A stretch of 64,000 nucleotides of DNA from JAIPAN01 sp040403555 (GCA_040403555.1 JBBAKN010000004.1:124001-188000), one strand, 5' to 3'. Positions 45,252-54,402 are shown, counted from the stretch's first letter. Notes: generated by a model from the sequence alone, not told the origin. Numbers and translations: made by a program.

Positions 45252-47363
45252 ATGGGAATCATGGGTTTCCTGCGTAATAAAGCAGGTATTATTATTGTCG
45301 GTGTAATTGGCTTATCTATTGTGGCCTTTTTACTTAGTGATGCTATCCGCTTAGGTAGCCCGTTTTGGAAAGCAAATAGCAATCAGGTTGGCGAAATTGC
45401 CGGTAAAAAAATAGATATTCAAGAGTTTAATGCTAAAGTTGAGCAAAATGCCAACAACTTTAAACAACAAATGGGTACTAGCAACCTGAATTCCCAAATG
45501 ATGGCCTATGTAGTTGAAAATACATGGAACCAAACCATTTCTGAGATTTTATTAGATAAAGAAGTAAGCCGTTTAGGCCTAGAAGTAGGTAAAAACGAAT
45601 TAAATGATATGATTAGTGGTAAAAACCCCGATCCGCAAGTGGTGCAAGCTTTTGGCGATCCTAAAACCGGTCAAATTAACCTCGATCAACTGAATGCTTT
45701 TCTTACCAATTTAGAAAAGCCAGATGCAGCCCCTGCTTTACGTGAGCAATGGGGTAATTTCTTGGTAGGTCTTACTCAAAATCGCCTGAGCCAAAAGTAT
45801 TTCAACTTGGTAAAAAATAGCGTTTATGTAACTTCATTAGAGGCTCGTGAAGATTATTCTCAACGCAATAAACTAGCTAATTTTACCTACGTTGCCTTAG
45901 ATTATAACAGTATTGCCGATAACCAAGTCAAAGCAAGTGACGATGATTTTGAAGCATATTACAAGGAAAACAAATTCCGTTTCAAAAATCCTCAAGAAAT
46001 TCGTTCATTCGACTATATCGTGTTTGATGCCAGTCCGTCAAAAACCGATTCCGCAGAAATAGCTGCTAAAATAACCAAACTGGCAAACGATTTTAGAGTA
46101 AGCGCTAACGATTCTTTATTCGTAAGCATTAATGCCGATACTAAATCGCCAATTGCATATGTGCGTAAAGGTCAATTAGACCCTAGCCTAGAAACATTGG
46201 TATTTGCTGCAGCTAAAGGTGCTCTTGTTGGCCCTGTATTTAGCAACGGAGCCTACCGCTTAGCCAAAGTATTAGATACCCGTGTGGGTCCAGATTCGGT
46301 AAGTGCAAGCCATATCTTACTAAACCCGGCTACCGAAGGTGGTTTAGATAAAGCAAAAGCAAAAGCAGATTCTCTGAAAAAATTAATTCAAGGGGGTACT
46401 AGTTTTGCCATCCTAGCTGCCAAATTTGGTACCGATGGTTCTAAAGATAAAGGTGGCGATTTAGGCACCTTTGGCCGAGGTGCTATGGTAGCAGCCTTTG
46501 AAGAAGCTGTATTTAACGGAAAAGCTGGAGATTTGAAAGTAATCACTACTCAGTTTGGTGTACATATCATTAAAATTAATGCTCAAAAAGGATCTTCTAA
46601 AGTGGTTAAAGTTGCTGTGGTAGATAAAGCCCTAGCTAGTGGTAGCAAAACCCAACAAGCCGCTTATGGCAAAGCTTCCGATTTCTTAAGCAAATCCACC
46701 GAAGGCGAATCTTTTGAGAGTCTTGTTAAAAAATCGGGTCTTAAAAAACAAACAGCCAGCGATGTGCTACCCACACAAGGCGATGTAGCTGGTTTGGAAA
46801 ACCCACGAGAATTAGTGCGTTGGGCATATCGTGCCGAAGTGGGTGACGTATCTGACCAAGTTTTTGAAATGGGCGATAAGTTTGTTGTTGCCAAATTAAG
46901 CGAAGTGAAAGAAAAGGGAATTTTGCCACTAGCGCAACTAAAAAAACAAATAGAGCCCTTGGTTACTAAAGATGTAAAAGCGAAACGCCTAAAAGAAAAA
47001 TTAGAACAAGCACTAAGCGGAGCAAGCAACATTAACCAAGTAGCACAAAAATTAGGCAAGCCTGCAACCCCAATACAAAATATTGTATTGGCCAATCCGG
47101 TATTGCCAGGAATTGGTCAAGAGAATGTGCTCATAGGAGCTATTTTTGGCTCACAACCCGGAAAATTATCTAAAGTTATTAAAGGGGAAAATGCTGTATT
47201 TGCTTATGTATTAAATGGATTTGTAAATCCGGCACCCTTGGTAAATACCTTCAAACAAAAACAACAAATTGCACAGTACGTACAACAAAGAAGTTCATCT
47301 GATGCATTTAAAGCACTAAAAGAAGGTGCTAATATTAAAGATAATAGAGTAAAGTTCTTTTAA
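45252..47363 (+). CDS. Periplasmic peptidyl-prolyl isomerase (PpiD/SurA-like)
   Basis: 703 residues from the ATG at 45252 (MGIMGFLRNKAGI); a TTG at 45216 lies in the leader. One N-terminal transmembrane anchor (about residues 8-30), SurA_N-like chaperone region (about 35-250), parvulin domain with SASHILLNPA, KDKGGDLGTFGRGAMV and TTQFGVHIIKI (about residues 340-450), and a long C-terminal chaperone region. Helps outer-membrane protein folding. Its position after lptC fits. Confidence 0.9.
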   Translation: MGIMGFLRNKAGIIIVGVIGLSIVAFLLSDAIRLGSPFWKANSNQVGEIAGKKIDIQEFNAKVEQNANNFKQQMGTSNLNSQMMAYVVENTWNQTISEILLDKEVSRLGLEVGKNELNDMISGKNPDPQVVQAFGDPKTGQINLDQLNAFLTNLEKPDAAPALREQWGNFLVGLTQNRLSQKYFNLVKNSVYVTSLEAREDYSQRNKLANFTYVALDYNSIADNQVKASDDDFEAYYKENKFRFKNPQEIRSFDYIVFDASPSKTDSAEIAAKITKLANDFRVSANDSLFVSINADTKSPIAYVRKGQLDPSLETLVFAAAKGALVGPVFSNGAYRLAKVLDTRVGPDSVSASHILLNPATEGGLDKAKAKADSLKKLIQGGTSFAILAAKFGTDGSKDKGGDLGTFGRGAMVAAFEEAVFNGKAGDLKVITTQFGVHIIKINAQKGSSKVVKVAVVDKALASGSKTQQAAYGKASDFLSKSTEGESFESLVKKSGLKKQTASDVLPTQGDVAGLENPRELVRWAYRAEVGDVSDQVFEMGDKFVVAKLSEVKEKGILPLAQLKKQIEPLVTKDVKAKRLKEKLEQALSGASNINQVAQKLGKPATPIQNIVLANPVLPGIGQENVLIGAIFGSQPGKLSKVIKGENAVFAYVLNGFVNPAPLVNTFKQKQQIAQYVQQRSSSDAFKALKEGANIKDNRVKFF

Positions 47364-47385
47364 GCACCTTATTTCTTAACTTTGT

Positions 47386-47418
47386 ATCCGGAGTTGATTC
47401 GTTCACTCCGGATTTTTT
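47386..47418 (+). terminator. Rho-independent terminator after the prolyl isomerase gene
   Basis: A 9-base-pair GC-containing stem (47386-47394 with 47405-47413), a 10-base loop and six T's, 22 bases after the stop codon. Confidence 0.82.
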
Positions 47419-47428
47419 ATGTGTATTT

Positions 47429-47947
47429 ATGGACATCCAAGTAAATTTTACAAATAAAGTCGCAGAAAGCTCCTTAATTAGCTTGGATATAGCAAGCTAT
47501 TATCCGGTGGGCGAACGTGTACTTTTCGATATCAAAGACCAACTTTTTCAGGGGCTTATGCTTCGTGAAAAAGACTTCAGAGAATTTGTAAAAACACACA
47601 ATTGGAGCCTATACGCCAATAAGCACGTAGCGGTACATTGCTCTACAGATGCTATTGTACCTACTTGGGCCTACATGTTGGTAGCTAGCCGACTTAGCCC
47701 CCATGCACAAACCGTAATTTTTGGCGATTTAGCTTCCCTCGAACTTACTCTTTTTGACAGAGCATTGGCCGCAATACCCATTGAAAACTACCGTGATCAA
47801 CGCATAGTGGTAAAAGGCTGTGGGGATATTCCCGTACCTACATCAGCTTATGTTACCCTTGCCGAAAAGTTAACCAAGGTTGCACAAAGTGTATTTTTTG
47901 GCGAACCCTGTTCAACAGTTCCGGTATATAAACGTAAAACTATTTAA
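47429..47947 (+). CDS. DUF2480-family protein
   Basis: A 172-residue soluble protein. Features match DUF2480: LISLDIASYYPVGERVLFD, KDQLFQGLMLREKDFREFV, VPTWAYMLVASRLSPHA, and RIVVKGCGDIPVPTSAYV. Single conserved domain, function unknown. Starts 10 bases after the terminator and precedes the DUF3108 and DUF3109 genes. Confidence 0.85.
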   Translation: MDIQVNFTNKVAESSLISLDIASYYPVGERVLFDIKDQLFQGLMLREKDFREFVKTHNWSLYANKHVAVHCSTDAIVPTWAYMLVASRLSPHAQTVIFGDLASLELTLFDRALAAIPIENYRDQRIVVKGCGDIPVPTSAYVTLAEKLTKVAQSVFFGEPCSTVPVYKRKTI

Positions 47948-47965
47948 GCATTAACACCTATTTGT

Positions 47966-48742
47966 ATGAAAAAAATAGTCGCAATACTCTTTCTACTTGG
48001 CACACTTACAGCACGTGCCCAAGAGTTGAAAAATACGATAGAGCCTGCTTTTCAGATTGGCGAACAATTAAAATATAAACTTAAATACGGCATTTTTACT
48101 GCCGCAGAAGCAACACTAAAAATAAACGACTCCGATTTAACATTTGACGATAAACCGGTATTTCATTTAGTTGCTGAAGGACGTACATCAGGCACCTTCG
48201 ATCTTTTTCACAAAGTGCGCAACCGTTACGATTCTTACATCGATAAAAAAGAATTGACCCCCTATTTATACACCGAAAATATTCATGAATCTAATTACCG
48301 CCGCTCAGATAAAGCCCGTTTTTATCAAGAACAAAAGAAGGTGGTATCTAATAAAGGCACCTTTACCGGTAACGTGCAAACCTTCGATGTTATTTCGGCC
48401 TATTATTTTGCCCGAAGCCTCGATATGACTCAAGTAACCAAGGGGCAAAAATTTACTATGAGTTATTTTTTAACAGATGGCATTTCGCAATTAGACATTG
48501 AATATGTTGGTAAAGAAGTAGTAAAAACGGCCTTAGGGACTTTCAATTGCTTAAAATTTAGCCCTTCTATAGAACCAGGGCGCATCTTCAGAAAAGATAG
48601 TAAACTCTATTTGTGGATTACAGATGATAACAACCGTATACCGGTAAAAGCGCATGTTGAAGTCTTGGTCGGTTCTATCAGCATGGAGTTAACCAATGCT
48701 ACGGGATTGAAATATCCGCTTCTTGGCAAAAAAGGGTCATGA
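47966..48742 (+). CDS. DUF3108-family secreted protein
   Basis: A 258-residue protein with a signal peptide (ends LTARA-QE). The body is a beta-rich DUF3108 domain: FQIGEQLKYKLKYGIFTAAE, LFHKVRNRYDSYID, RKDSKLYLWITDDNNRIPVK. Members are predicted periplasmic, perhaps lipid-binding like LolA/LptA folds; not shown. Overlaps the next gene by 4 bases (ATGA). Confidence 0.87.
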   Translation: MKKIVAILFLLGTLTARAQELKNTIEPAFQIGEQLKYKLKYGIFTAAEATLKINDSDLTFDDKPVFHLVAEGRTSGTFDLFHKVRNRYDSYIDKKELTPYLYTENIHESNYRRSDKARFYQEQKKVVSNKGTFTGNVQTFDVISAYYFARSLDMTQVTKGQKFTMSYFLTDGISQLDIEYVGKEVVKTALGTFNCLKFSPSIEPGRIFRKDSKLYLWITDDNNRIPVKAHVEVLVGSISMELTNATGLKYPLLGKKGS

Positions 48743-49305
48743 TAGAAGTGCAACACATCTTGGTTCACGAAGATGTCGTGTCCGAAAATTTTGTGTGTAA
48801 TCTAAATAGCTGCAAGGGTGCATGTTGCATCGAAGGCGATGCCGGAGCTCCTCTCCTAAAATCAGAATTAGCCATTTTAGAAGAAATATATCCGCTTATA
48901 AAACCATTAATGACCGAAAAAGGTATTGAGGCAGTAGAAAACTACGGCACTCATGTGATAGATGCAGATGGCGATTATACCACCCCTTGCGTAGATCAAG
49001 TGAAAGAATGTGCTTATGTAACCTGGGAAAACGGTATTACCATATGCACTATCGAAAAAGCCTATGAAGCAGGCTTAGTGCATTGGAAAAAGCCAATTTC
49101 TTGCCATTTATACCCCATTCGTATTACCAAGTATCCCGAATTTGATGTATTGCATTACGATCGTTGGCATATTTGCAGTTCGGCTTGCTCTTTTGGAAAG
49201 GAACTAAAAGTGCCCGTGTATAGTTTTTTAAAAGAACCCCTTATTCGCTTATACGGAGAGGCTTGGTATCAAGAACTCGAGAAAAAGGTACATTCTGAAC
49301 AATAA
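48739..49305 (+). CDS. DUF3109-family Cys-rich protein
   Basis: A 188-residue soluble protein with about nine cysteines. CNLNSCKGACCIEGDAGAPL near residue 20 is followed by TTPCVDQVKECAY, ITICTIEKAY, ISCHLYPIRI and ICSSACSFG. This CxxxxCxGxCC set matches DUF3109, which resembles YkgJ-type zinc/iron-chelating proteins, but the function is unknown. Translationally coupled to the DUF3108 gene. Confidence 0.88.
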   Translation: MIEVQHILVHEDVVSENFVCNLNSCKGACCIEGDAGAPLLKSELAILEEIYPLIKPLMTEKGIEAVENYGTHVIDADGDYTTPCVDQVKECAYVTWENGITICTIEKAYEAGLVHWKKPISCHLYPIRITKYPEFDVLHYDRWHICSSACSFGKELKVPVYSFLKEPLIRLYGEAWYQELEKKVHSEQ

Positions 49306-49340
49306 AACTCTTATTTTTAAGCAGCTAAATACATAACCTA

Positions 49341-50204
49341 GTGAAAGGAATTATTTTAGCCGGAGGTTCCGGTACCCGCTTGCATCCCCTAACCCTTGCC
49401 GTAAGCAAGCAATTAATGCCTGTATACGATAAGCCGATGATTTATTATCCGCTGTCTACTCTACTTTCTGCAGGTATTCGAGAAATTCTCATCATTTCCA
49501 CTCCGCACGATTTGCCCCATTTTGAGAAATTATTGGGCGATGGTAAAAACATAGGATGCTCTTTTTCTTATGCTGAACAAGCTGTTCCAAACGGCTTAGC
49601 GCAAGCTTTTGTAATTGGAGCCGATTTTATTGGTACCGATGATGTAGCTCTCATTTTAGGCGATAATATTTTCTATGGAGATAGTATGTCCAGTTTAATG
49701 CAAGAAAGCACCAAACCCAAGGGAGGGCTTGTTTTTGCTTATCAGGTAGCCGATCCAGAGCGCTATGGCGTAGTAGAGTTTAACGAACGTTTAGAGGCGG
49801 TTTCTATTGAAGAAAAACCTAAAACTCCAAAATCAAATTATGCTGTTCCGGGATTATATTTTTACGATAATTCGGTGGTGCAATTGGCAAAAAGTATTCA
49901 ACCCTCTGCCCGTGGCGAATACGAAATTACCGATATTAATAAGGCCTATTTAGCTCAAGGTAAATTAAAAGTAGGTGTATTAAGTCGCGGTACTGCCTGG
50001 TTAGATACCGGCACCTTTGCTTCGCTTATGCAAGCCGGACAGTTTGTTCAAGTAATTGAAGAACGCCAAGGCTTAAAAGTAGGCTGTATTGAAGAAATAG
50101 CCTACCAGCAAGGGTTTATCACTAAACAACAATTACTAAGCTTAGCCGAGCCATTACTTAAAAGCGGTTACGGTCAATATCTTTTAAAAATAAGCAAGCA
50201 ATAA
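49341..50204 (+). CDS. rmlA: Glucose-1-phosphate thymidylyltransferase
   Basis: A 287-residue nucleotidyltransferase (also called RfbA), starting with GTG. It makes dTDP-glucose for dTDP-rhamnose and other deoxy sugars. Motifs: ILAGGSGTRLHPLTLAVSKQ, LMPVYDKPMIYYPLSTLL, VALILGDNIFYGD and GTAWLDTGTFASLM. The other rml genes are not here; gmd follows by 20 bases. Confidence 0.94.
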   Translation: MKGIILAGGSGTRLHPLTLAVSKQLMPVYDKPMIYYPLSTLLSAGIREILIISTPHDLPHFEKLLGDGKNIGCSFSYAEQAVPNGLAQAFVIGADFIGTDDVALILGDNIFYGDSMSSLMQESTKPKGGLVFAYQVADPERYGVVEFNERLEAVSIEEKPKTPKSNYAVPGLYFYDNSVVQLAKSIQPSARGEYEITDINKAYLAQGKLKVGVLSRGTAWLDTGTFASLMQAGQFVQVIEERQGLKVGCIEEIAYQQGFITKQQLLSLAEPLLKSGYGQYLLKISKQ

Positions 50205-50224
50205 GCTTGGCTCACGATAAACAC

Positions 50225-51364
50225 ATGAAAAAAGTTGCGTTAATTACAGGTATCACCGGTCAAGATGGGGCCTATTTAGCCGAACTATTATTAAAAAAAG
50301 GCTACGAAGTTCATGGTATTAAACGAAGAGCCTCTTCTTTTAATACCGAACGCATTGACCATTTATACCAAGATCAACATGAAGCGAATGTGCTGTTTAA
50401 ATTGCATTACGGCGATTTAACCGATGCGACCAATTTGATTCGAATTATTCAAGAAACGCAACCCGACGAAATTTATAATTTAGCTGCCCAGAGCCACGTA
50501 AAAGTGAGTTTCGAAACTGCCGAATACACTGCCAATGTAGATGCTGTTGGTCCTTTACGTATTTTAGAAGCGGTGCGTATTTTGGGCTTAACTACTAAAA
50601 CCCGCATTTACCAAGCCTCTACTTCCGAGTTATATGGCTTGGTACAAGCAGTGCCACAGAATGAAACCACGCCTTTTTACCCTCGTTCTCCTTATGCAGT
50701 AGCTAAATTATACGGCTATTGGATTACGGTTAATTACCGAGAAGCCTATGGCATGTATGCCTGCAATGGTATTTTGTTTAACCACGAGAGTCCGGTACGT
50801 GGCGAAACCTTTGTGACCCGTAAAATTACTAGAGCCGTAGCTAAAATAGCCTTAGGTTTACAAGACACGGTTTATCTGGGAAATCTATCAGCTCAACGAG
50901 ATTGGGGGCATGCCAAAGATTATGTAGCAGCCATGTGGCGTATTTTGCAACAAGATGTTGCCGAAGATTATGTAATTGCTACGGGCGTAACCACTACCGT
51001 ACGCGATTTTGTGCGCTTAGCCTTTGAAGAAGTAGGCATTGAAATAGAATTTAGTGGCAAAGGTGAACAAGAAAAAGGGGTAATTATTCATGTGGATGAA
51101 GCTAAATGCAGCGCTCTGGGCCTCAATGCAGAACAATTTAAGTTAGGCACCACGGTAGTAAAAGTAGATCCAGCATATTTCCGCCCTACCGAAGTAGATG
51201 TATTGCTTGGCGACCCATCAAAAGCCAATAAACAGTTAGGATGGAAACCGGAATATGATTTACCAGCCTTAGTAAAAGATATGGTACTTTCCGATTTACA
51301 GTTAATGAAGAAAGAAGAATACCTTAAAAAAGGCGGTTTTACCACCAATAACTATTATGAATAG
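50225..51364 (+). CDS. gmd: GDP-mannose 4,6-dehydratase
   Basis: 379 residues from the ATG at 50225. NAD(P)-binding motif ALITGITGQDGAYLAELLLKKGYEVHG without break (Rossmann GxxGxxG), active-site STSELYGLVQAVPQNE with Thr/Ser-Glu, YAVAKLYGYW (YxxxK), and LFNHESPVRGETFVTRKI. Makes GDP-4-keto-6-deoxymannose, the precursor of GDP-fucose, rhamnose or perosamine. The partner reductase fcl is not in the window, so the final sugar is open. Confidence 0.94.
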   Translation: MKKVALITGITGQDGAYLAELLLKKGYEVHGIKRRASSFNTERIDHLYQDQHEANVLFKLHYGDLTDATNLIRIIQETQPDEIYNLAAQSHVKVSFETAEYTANVDAVGPLRILEAVRILGLTTKTRIYQASTSELYGLVQAVPQNETTPFYPRSPYAVAKLYGYWITVNYREAYGMYACNGILFNHESPVRGETFVTRKITRAVAKIALGLQDTVYLGNLSAQRDWGHAKDYVAAMWRILQQDVAEDYVIATGVTTTVRDFVRLAFEEVGIEIEFSGKGEQEKGVIIHVDEAKCSALGLNAEQFKLGTTVVKVDPAYFRPTEVDVLLGDPSKANKQLGWKPEYDLPALVKDMVLSDLQLMKKEEYLKKGGFTTNNYYE

Positions 51365-51386
51365 GCCTAATTGAGTCTGTTTAAGT

Positions 51387-51412
51387 AAAAGCCACGAGCA
51401 ATCGTGGCTTTT
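51387..51412 (+). terminator. Rho-independent terminator of gmd
   Basis: An 11-base-pair stem (51387-51397 with 51402-51412), a GCAA tetraloop and a T-run, 22 bases after the gmd stop. Confidence 0.9.
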
Positions 51413-51429
51413 TTAATCTTCATCAATTT

Positions 51430-51494
51430 ATATACCTATAAAAACGTATGTTTAAATACGTACCTATTTTATGGTAACTAAAAATAGGTATATG
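51430..51494. repeat. AT-rich nested inverted repeats downstream of dxs
   Basis: A TACCTAT motif occurs at 51433-51439 and 51461-51467 and its complement at 51484-51490. A 10-base stem (51461-51470 with 51481-51490) and a longer-range alternative (51431-51439 with 51484-51492) are mutually exclusive. It could be the dxs terminator, as it lies 43 bases past the dxs stop, or a protein-binding site. There is no other gene in this 172-base gap. Confidence 0.45.
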
Positions 51495-51536
51495 TAATAC
51501 ATCAAACCTAAAACTAAGAAATTATAAAAAGTAGTG

Positions 51537-53465
51537 CTAAGAAGCGATAGTTTCTGTAGTACGAGCGGTAGCTAAATTTCGTACCGTTTTGGCTATACTA
51601 GCGGCATCGTAGCCACATTCTGCCCAAAGTTCAGGTTGTTCTCCGTGTTCTACGTAAGAATCTGGAATGCCCAAACGAATTACTTTTGCAGCATAATTGT
51701 GGTCGGCCATGAATTCCAATACAGCTGAACCCATACCTCCTTGAATACATCCATCTTCTACCGTGATAACTTTCTGGTAGTTTTTAAATACCTCGTGTAA
51801 AAGTTTTTCGTCGAGTGGTTTTACAAAACGGATATCGTAATGAGCTAGGTGTATACCTTCGGCATTGAGTTCTTTGCAGGCCTTTACGGCCTCGTTTCCA
51901 ATATGACCAATGCTTAAAATAGCTACTTCTTCACCATCGCAAATTTTTCGGCCTGTTCCTACTTTAATGGCTTTTAAAGGGCGTTTCCATTCGGGCATTA
52001 CACCGGTACCACGTGGGTAGCGAATAGAAAAAGGACCCATATTTTCTTGTTGTGCAGTATACATCAGGTTGCGCAATTCTTCCTCGTTCATAGGAGCCGA
52101 AACCACCATGTTTGGAATGCAGCGCATATAGGCCAAATCATACGCACCGTGATGGGTAGGGCCATCGGCACCGGCCAAACCACCGCGATCTAAACAAAAA
52201 ACTACGTTTAGATTTTGTATGGCCACATCATGTATTACTTGATCATATGCTCGTTGCATAAAGCTCGAGTAAATATTGCAGAAAGGCACCAAGCCTTGCG
52301 TAGCTAAACCGGCCGAAAAGGTAACGGCATGCTGTTCGGCAATGCCTACATCAAAGGCTCTATTAGGCATGGCCTTCATCATAATATTTAGCGAACAACC
52401 CGATGGCATTGCTGGGGTAACACCCATAATTTTAGGGTTTTGCTCTGCTAATTCTACTATGGTATGGCCAAAAACATCTTGGTATTTAGGTGCCTGTGGT
52501 TTATCGCTTACCGATTTTTTGATCTCTCCAGTAATTTTATCAAACAAGCCTGGAGCATGCCATTTGGTTTGGTCCTGCTCTGCTAAGGCATAGCCTTTAC
52601 CTTTTACGGTAACGCAATGTAAAAGCTTGGGGCCTGGTATATCTTTTAAATCGTGTAGAATTTTAACCAAATGATTTACATCATGGCCGTCAATAGGGCC
52701 GAAGTATCTAAAATTGAGTGCTTCAAAGAAATTGCTTTTTTTAAGCAGGGTGCCCTTGATACTTTTTTCAATTTTTTTCACTATTGCGTGGGCATTAGGC
52801 CCTAGTGATGAAATTTTACTAAGTACTTGAGAAACACCTTCGCGAAAGCTATTATAGGTTTTAGAGGTGGTGATATCGGCCAAATACTCTTTTAAAGCAC
52901 CCACATTAGGGTCAATAGACATGCAATTATCATTCAAAATTACCAATACATTGGAATTTTCAATGCCTGCATGGTTTAGCGCTTCAAACGCTAAGCCTGC
53001 TGTTAAAGCACCATCGCCAATTACGGCAACATGCTGTTTAGTGGTATCGCCTTGGTAAACCGATGCAACAGCCATACCCAAGGCAGCCGAAATAGAAGTA
53101 GAAGAGTGGCCTACACCGAAAGTATCGTATTCACTTTCAGAACGCTTCGGAAATCCGCTAATGCCTTTGTACATACGGTTGGTATGAAAATCTTTTCTAC
53201 GGCCGGTTAAAATTTTATGACCATAAGCCTGGTGGCCTACATCCCAAACCAATAAATCTTTTGGCGTATTAAGTACATAATGTAAGGCCACACTCAATTC
53301 TACTACACCCAAACTAGCGCCAAAGTGGCCACCATTTACCGATACCACATCAATAATATATTGACGTAGCTCTTGGCAAATTTGTTCCAAGTCCTTCTCT
53401 TCAAATTTCTTTAAATCGGCCGGAAAGTTTATTTGCTCTAGTAATGCACCTGCTTTAATGTCCAT
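51537..53465 (-). CDS. dxs: 1-deoxy-D-xylulose-5-phosphate synthase
   Basis: A 642-residue thiamine-diphosphate enzyme, first step of the MEP pathway, from pyruvate and glyceraldehyde 3-phosphate. Motifs: VGHQAYGHKILTGRR, GVGHSSTSISAALGMA, the TPP signature GDGALTAGLAFEALNHAG with LNDN, EQHAVTFSAGLATQG, DRGGLAGADGPTHHGAYDLA and PIRYPRGTG. Three transketolase-type domains of usual length. IspF of the same pathway is 29 kb away in the window, not in an operon with it. Confidence 0.96.
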   Translation of the reverse strand: MDIKAGALLEQINFPADLKKFEEKDLEQICQELRQYIIDVVSVNGGHFGASLGVVELSVALHYVLNTPKDLLVWDVGHQAYGHKILTGRRKDFHTNRMYKGISGFPKRSESEYDTFGVGHSSTSISAALGMAVASVYQGDTTKQHVAVIGDGALTAGLAFEALNHAGIENSNVLVILNDNCMSIDPNVGALKEYLADITTSKTYNSFREGVSQVLSKISSLGPNAHAIVKKIEKSIKGTLLKKSNFFEALNFRYFGPIDGHDVNHLVKILHDLKDIPGPKLLHCVTVKGKGYALAEQDQTKWHAPGLFDKITGEIKKSVSDKPQAPKYQDVFGHTIVELAEQNPKIMGVTPAMPSGCSLNIMMKAMPNRAFDVGIAEQHAVTFSAGLATQGLVPFCNIYSSFMQRAYDQVIHDVAIQNLNVVFCLDRGGLAGADGPTHHGAYDLAYMRCIPNMVVSAPMNEEELRNLMYTAQQENMGPFSIRYPRGTGVMPEWKRPLKAIKVGTGRKICDGEEVAILSIGHIGNEAVKACKELNAEGIHLAHYDIRFVKPLDEKLLHEVFKNYQKVITVEDGCIQGGMGSAVLEFMADHNYAAKVIRLGIPDSYVEHGEQPELWAECGYDAASIAKTVRNLATARTTETIAS

Positions 53466-53546
53466 TTATGGGTTCAGTTTTCAAAAAAATTGAGTCCACA
53501 AAATACAAAAATTTAACACTAAAAATGTCTGAGAATTATATTTTTA

Positions 53547-53574
53547 TTGTAAATGTATTTTTTATGTATTTTTG
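53547..53574 (+). promoter_or_regulatory. scpA promoter (TTG, 17 bases, TATTTTTG)
   Basis: A TTG at 53547-53549 stands 17 bases upstream of a perfect -7 box at 53567-53574. The box overlaps the TTG codon at 53572 and ends 6 bases before a GTG at 53581. Best promoter match in the window. Confidence 0.65.
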
Positions 53575-53580
53575 AAATCT

Positions 53581-54333
53581 GTGATAGCTAATACTGAATC
53601 TTTTGAGATAAAACTTCCCAAGTTTGAGGGGCCATTTGATTTGTTGCTCTTTTTTATTGAGCGTGACGAGTTGAATATTTACGACATTCCGATTGCTCAG
53701 ATTACCGATGATTTTTTGGCCTACATACATGAGCTAAGTTCTCTGAATATGGAGGTAGCTAGCGAATTTATTTACGTGGCCGCTACCTTAATGCGCATTA
53801 AAGCCAAAATGTTATTACCCCGGCAAGAATTAGATGCCGATGGGAACGAAATTGACCATCGCGAAGATTTAGTTCAAAAATTGCTAGAGTATAAACGATT
53901 TAAGGAAGTAGCTGAAACCTTAAAAACCCTAGAAGATGCTCGATTTTTACAGGAGAAACGAGGGCATATTTCTCAAGATTTAGTGAAAATGATTGCCGAA
54001 ACTGCTAATCCAGCCGAGGAATTGGCTTCGCTAGATTTGTATAAACTTTTGCTAAGCTACGAGCGCCTATTGAGCAAATACGAGCTAAGTTCTACCGTTG
54101 AAGTACATACTGTGCTGCAATACCCCTATACAATTGAAAAGCAAAAACAAGTGATTTTAAGCTTGTTAAGTATTAATAGTAAGATAGATTTTAAAGCCAT
54201 ACAGGCACAATCGGAGAATAAAGTACAGTTTGTATATAATTTTTTAGCCCTGTTAGAAATGCTACAGCAAGAATTGGCCGATATACAAATAGGCTTGGGC
54301 TACAATAATTTTTGGCTAGAAGTCAAGCATTAA
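53581..54333 (+). CDS. scpA: Segregation and condensation protein A
   Basis: A kleisin that links Smc and ScpB for chromosome condensation. 250 residues from a GTG at 53581; a TTG at 53572 is also in frame, but lies in the promoter box. Motifs: FEIKLPKFEGPFDLLLFFI (the N-terminal Smc-neck helix), LLLFFIERDELNIYDIPIAQ and ASEFIYVAATLMRIKAKMLL, and a C-terminal winged-helix region for the Smc head. scpB is not in the window. Confidence 0.92.
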   Translation: MIANTESFEIKLPKFEGPFDLLLFFIERDELNIYDIPIAQITDDFLAYIHELSSLNMEVASEFIYVAATLMRIKAKMLLPRQELDADGNEIDHREDLVQKLLEYKRFKEVAETLKTLEDARFLQEKRGHISQDLVKMIAETANPAEELASLDLYKLLLSYERLLSKYELSSTVEVHTVLQYPYTIEKQKQVILSLLSINSKIDFKAIQAQSENKVQFVYNFLALLEMLQQELADIQIGLGYNNFWLEVKH

Positions 54334-54402
54334 AAAATCTGAAATTTAGCTGTGCTAAATTCGGTTAAATCCGTATTTTTAGCCCGATAATATACCCATT
54401 TA

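Noticed and set aside
46664..47095. A 143-codon open frame on the minus strand inside the prolyl isomerase gene
   Set aside because: It lies wholly opposite a clear gene, has no family motif, and low-complexity Ser/Thr/Cys composition typical of an antisense shadow.
51088..51348. An 86-codon minus-strand frame in the 3' end of gmd
   Set aside because: Shadow of gmd codons; no promoter box or signal.
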